Below are positions 63,110-64,000 of a stretch of DNA of 64,000 bases, piece after piece; the stretch's first letter is position 1, and each line of letters opens with the position of its first letter. The notes below the pieces were generated by a model. That model saw only the letters and a list, made by a program, of their open reading frames with translations, ran no database searches and was not told the DNA's origin. This stretch comes from Ideonella alba (GTDB lineage: Bacteria; Pseudomonadota; Gammaproteobacteria; Burkholderiales; Burkholderiaceae_C). The stretch covers positions 372,001 to 436,000 of the forward strand of contig NZ_JAGQDF010000002.1 of assembly GCF_018069875.1 (NCBI RefSeq). The letters are read 5' to 3'. The position numbers and the translations under genes were made by a program.

Positions 63110-64000
63110 CTATTCGCTGGCGTCGAGCGGATGCACCCGGCCGTCCCCGCCCACCAGCAGCGCGCGGACCCGCTCGCCCGGCTGAAGCCGCCGGACCGCG
63201 GCCACGTAGGCCGCCAGCTGTTCTCGGTAGGCCGGCTGGGTGTGCGGCGCATGGTCCAGCTTGTAGTCGATCACCCACCAACTGGGCTCGCCGTCGGGGT
63301 CGCGGCGCTGCACCAGGCGGTCGATGCGCAGCGCGGCCGCGCCGTCGTCCACCGGCACCTCGTCACCGGCCCAGAGGATCGCCGGGTCGCGCCACCAGGG
63401 GCGGAAGTGCGCCCCTGCCAGCACGGCGCGCGCGGCGGCCTGCGGCACGGCGATGTCCAACGGCGCGAGGTCGAACTCGGCGCCGGCAGCACGCGCAGCA
63501 GTCTCCAGCCACTCGTCCAGCGACCCGAGGGCCGGTCCGCGCGGCCCGCAAGCCCATTGCATCAGGCGGTGGAAGGCCTGGCCCAGGCGGGTCAGGCGGT
63601 CGTCCTGGCGCACCGGGGCCACCCAGTCCGCCGCGATGCCGCTGCCGGCCGCGGCCGGCGGGCGCAGCGCCGCCCAGTCGTCAGTCTGCACCACGGCCTG
63701 CTCGCCGGCCGGCGGCGCCACCGCCGGGCTGGGCGTCCAGGGCGCTGCCAGGTCGTGCAGCCGGGCCCACCACGACGGTGCAGGACCGGCGTGGTGCGGC
63801 ACCACGGCACTCAGCACCAGGCGTGTGCGGGCGCGGGTGAGCGCCACGTACAGGCTGTTGAGCTCCTCGCGGGCCTGCTGGGTGTCCTCGTCGGCCTGCA
63901 GCGCATCCAGCGACGGCGCGCGCCTGGCCTCGGAGGCGACGAAGGCCACCCGCGCCGGGTGGTCCTGGTCCACCGGCCAGTCGACCAGCAGCGCGCCGGG
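63110..64000 (-). CDS. UvrD/AddA-type helicase-nuclease, C-terminal fragment
   Basis: The carboxyl 296 residues of a large recombination helicase; the rest is beyond the right edge. EELNSLYVALTRARTRLVLS is helicase motif VI of the UvrD/RecB superfamily 1A. A RecB-like nuclease domain of the PD-(D/E)XK fold follows (HRLMQWA, then IDRLVQR and WWVIDYKLDHAPH, with the D-x(n)-YK order of the AddA/RecB nuclease site, then AYREQLAAYVAAV). It probably acts with an AddB-like partner in double-strand break processing. The frame is open to the window edge. Confidence 0.85.
   Translation of the reverse strand, partial: PGALLVDWPVDQDHPARVAFVASEARRAPSLDALQADEDTQQAREELNSLYVALTRARTRLVLSAVVPHHAGPAPSWWARLHDLAAPWTPSPAVAPPAGEQAVVQTDDWAALRPPAAAGSGIAADWVAPVRQDDRLTRLGQAFHRLMQWACGPRGPALGSLDEWLETAARAAGAEFDLAPLDIAVPQAAARAVLAGAHFRPWWRDPAILWAGDEVPVDDGAAALRIDRLVQRRDPDGEPSWWVIDYKLDHAPHTQPAYREQLAAYVAAVRRLQPGERVRALLVGGDGRVHPLDASE

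Overview
The window is a gene-dense chromosome segment (about 70% G+C, G/C-rich third codon positions) from a betaproteobacterium of the order Burkholderiales, probably near the Leptothrix/Rubrivivax/Ideonella/Sphaerotilus group. This placement rests on gene content and order (yebC-purD-acyltransferase-hemF-nadD-rsfS-rlmH-maf-rng, purN-rsmB, lexA with a CTG-N10-CAG box, ohrR-ohr) and not on a database search. No phage, insertion sequence, CRISPR array or rRNA was seen, and no stretch over 300 bases lacks a gene.

Layout. 1-8354: housekeeping and accessory genes (desaturase fragment, rsmB, purN, an EamA-type transporter, a sulfurtransferase, a UspA protein, a ZIP metal transporter, a dienelactone hydrolase, ppx, an ArsC/Spx-like protein). 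8413-16115: an unusual, apparently undescribed locus. A lone helical protein (A) is followed by tandem cassettes of a small DUF305-like protein (B), a zincin-type metalloprotease (C) and a CpXC zinc-ribbon protein (D), ordered A-B1C1D1-B2C2D2-B3C3. A 793-bp stretch (the end of C plus nearly all of D) is almost identical in the first two cassettes. 16137-28309: a serine hydrolase, four tRNA-Lys genes, tcdA with a YedE-type transporter, tolB-pal-ybgF, msbA, an aldo/keto reductase, and a polyamine/guanidino-type group (binding protein, speB-like ureohydrolase, divergent LysR).

29083-36908 is one long minus-strand housekeeping cluster for RNA processing, ribosome silencing, NAD, haem and purine synthesis. 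37013-40629 holds an exported S33 hydrolase and a HerA-like ATPase. 40765-45270 is an ABC export operon (TPR-like protein, ATPase, FtsX-type permease, LolA-like protein, outer-membrane barrel). It is followed by an operon for a small membrane protein, a LytS-type histidine kinase and a LytTR response regulator. Both operons carry the same 53-bp spaced motif upstream, which suggests that the LytTR regulator controls both.

47895-64000: glnS, an acyltransferase-3 protein, a DUF2189 protein, argG, the ohrR-ohr peroxide pair with a visible operator, a phytase-like esterase, an asparaginase divergent from lexA across an SOS box, a Cdd1-type HhH protein, an MFS exporter, a coupled pair of HDOD signalling proteins (one kinase, one pseudokinase) and the end of a UvrD/AddA-type helicase-nuclease. 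Starts were chosen from Shine-Dalgarno sequences, stop/start overlaps and family length. All functions are inferred from motifs read by eye.
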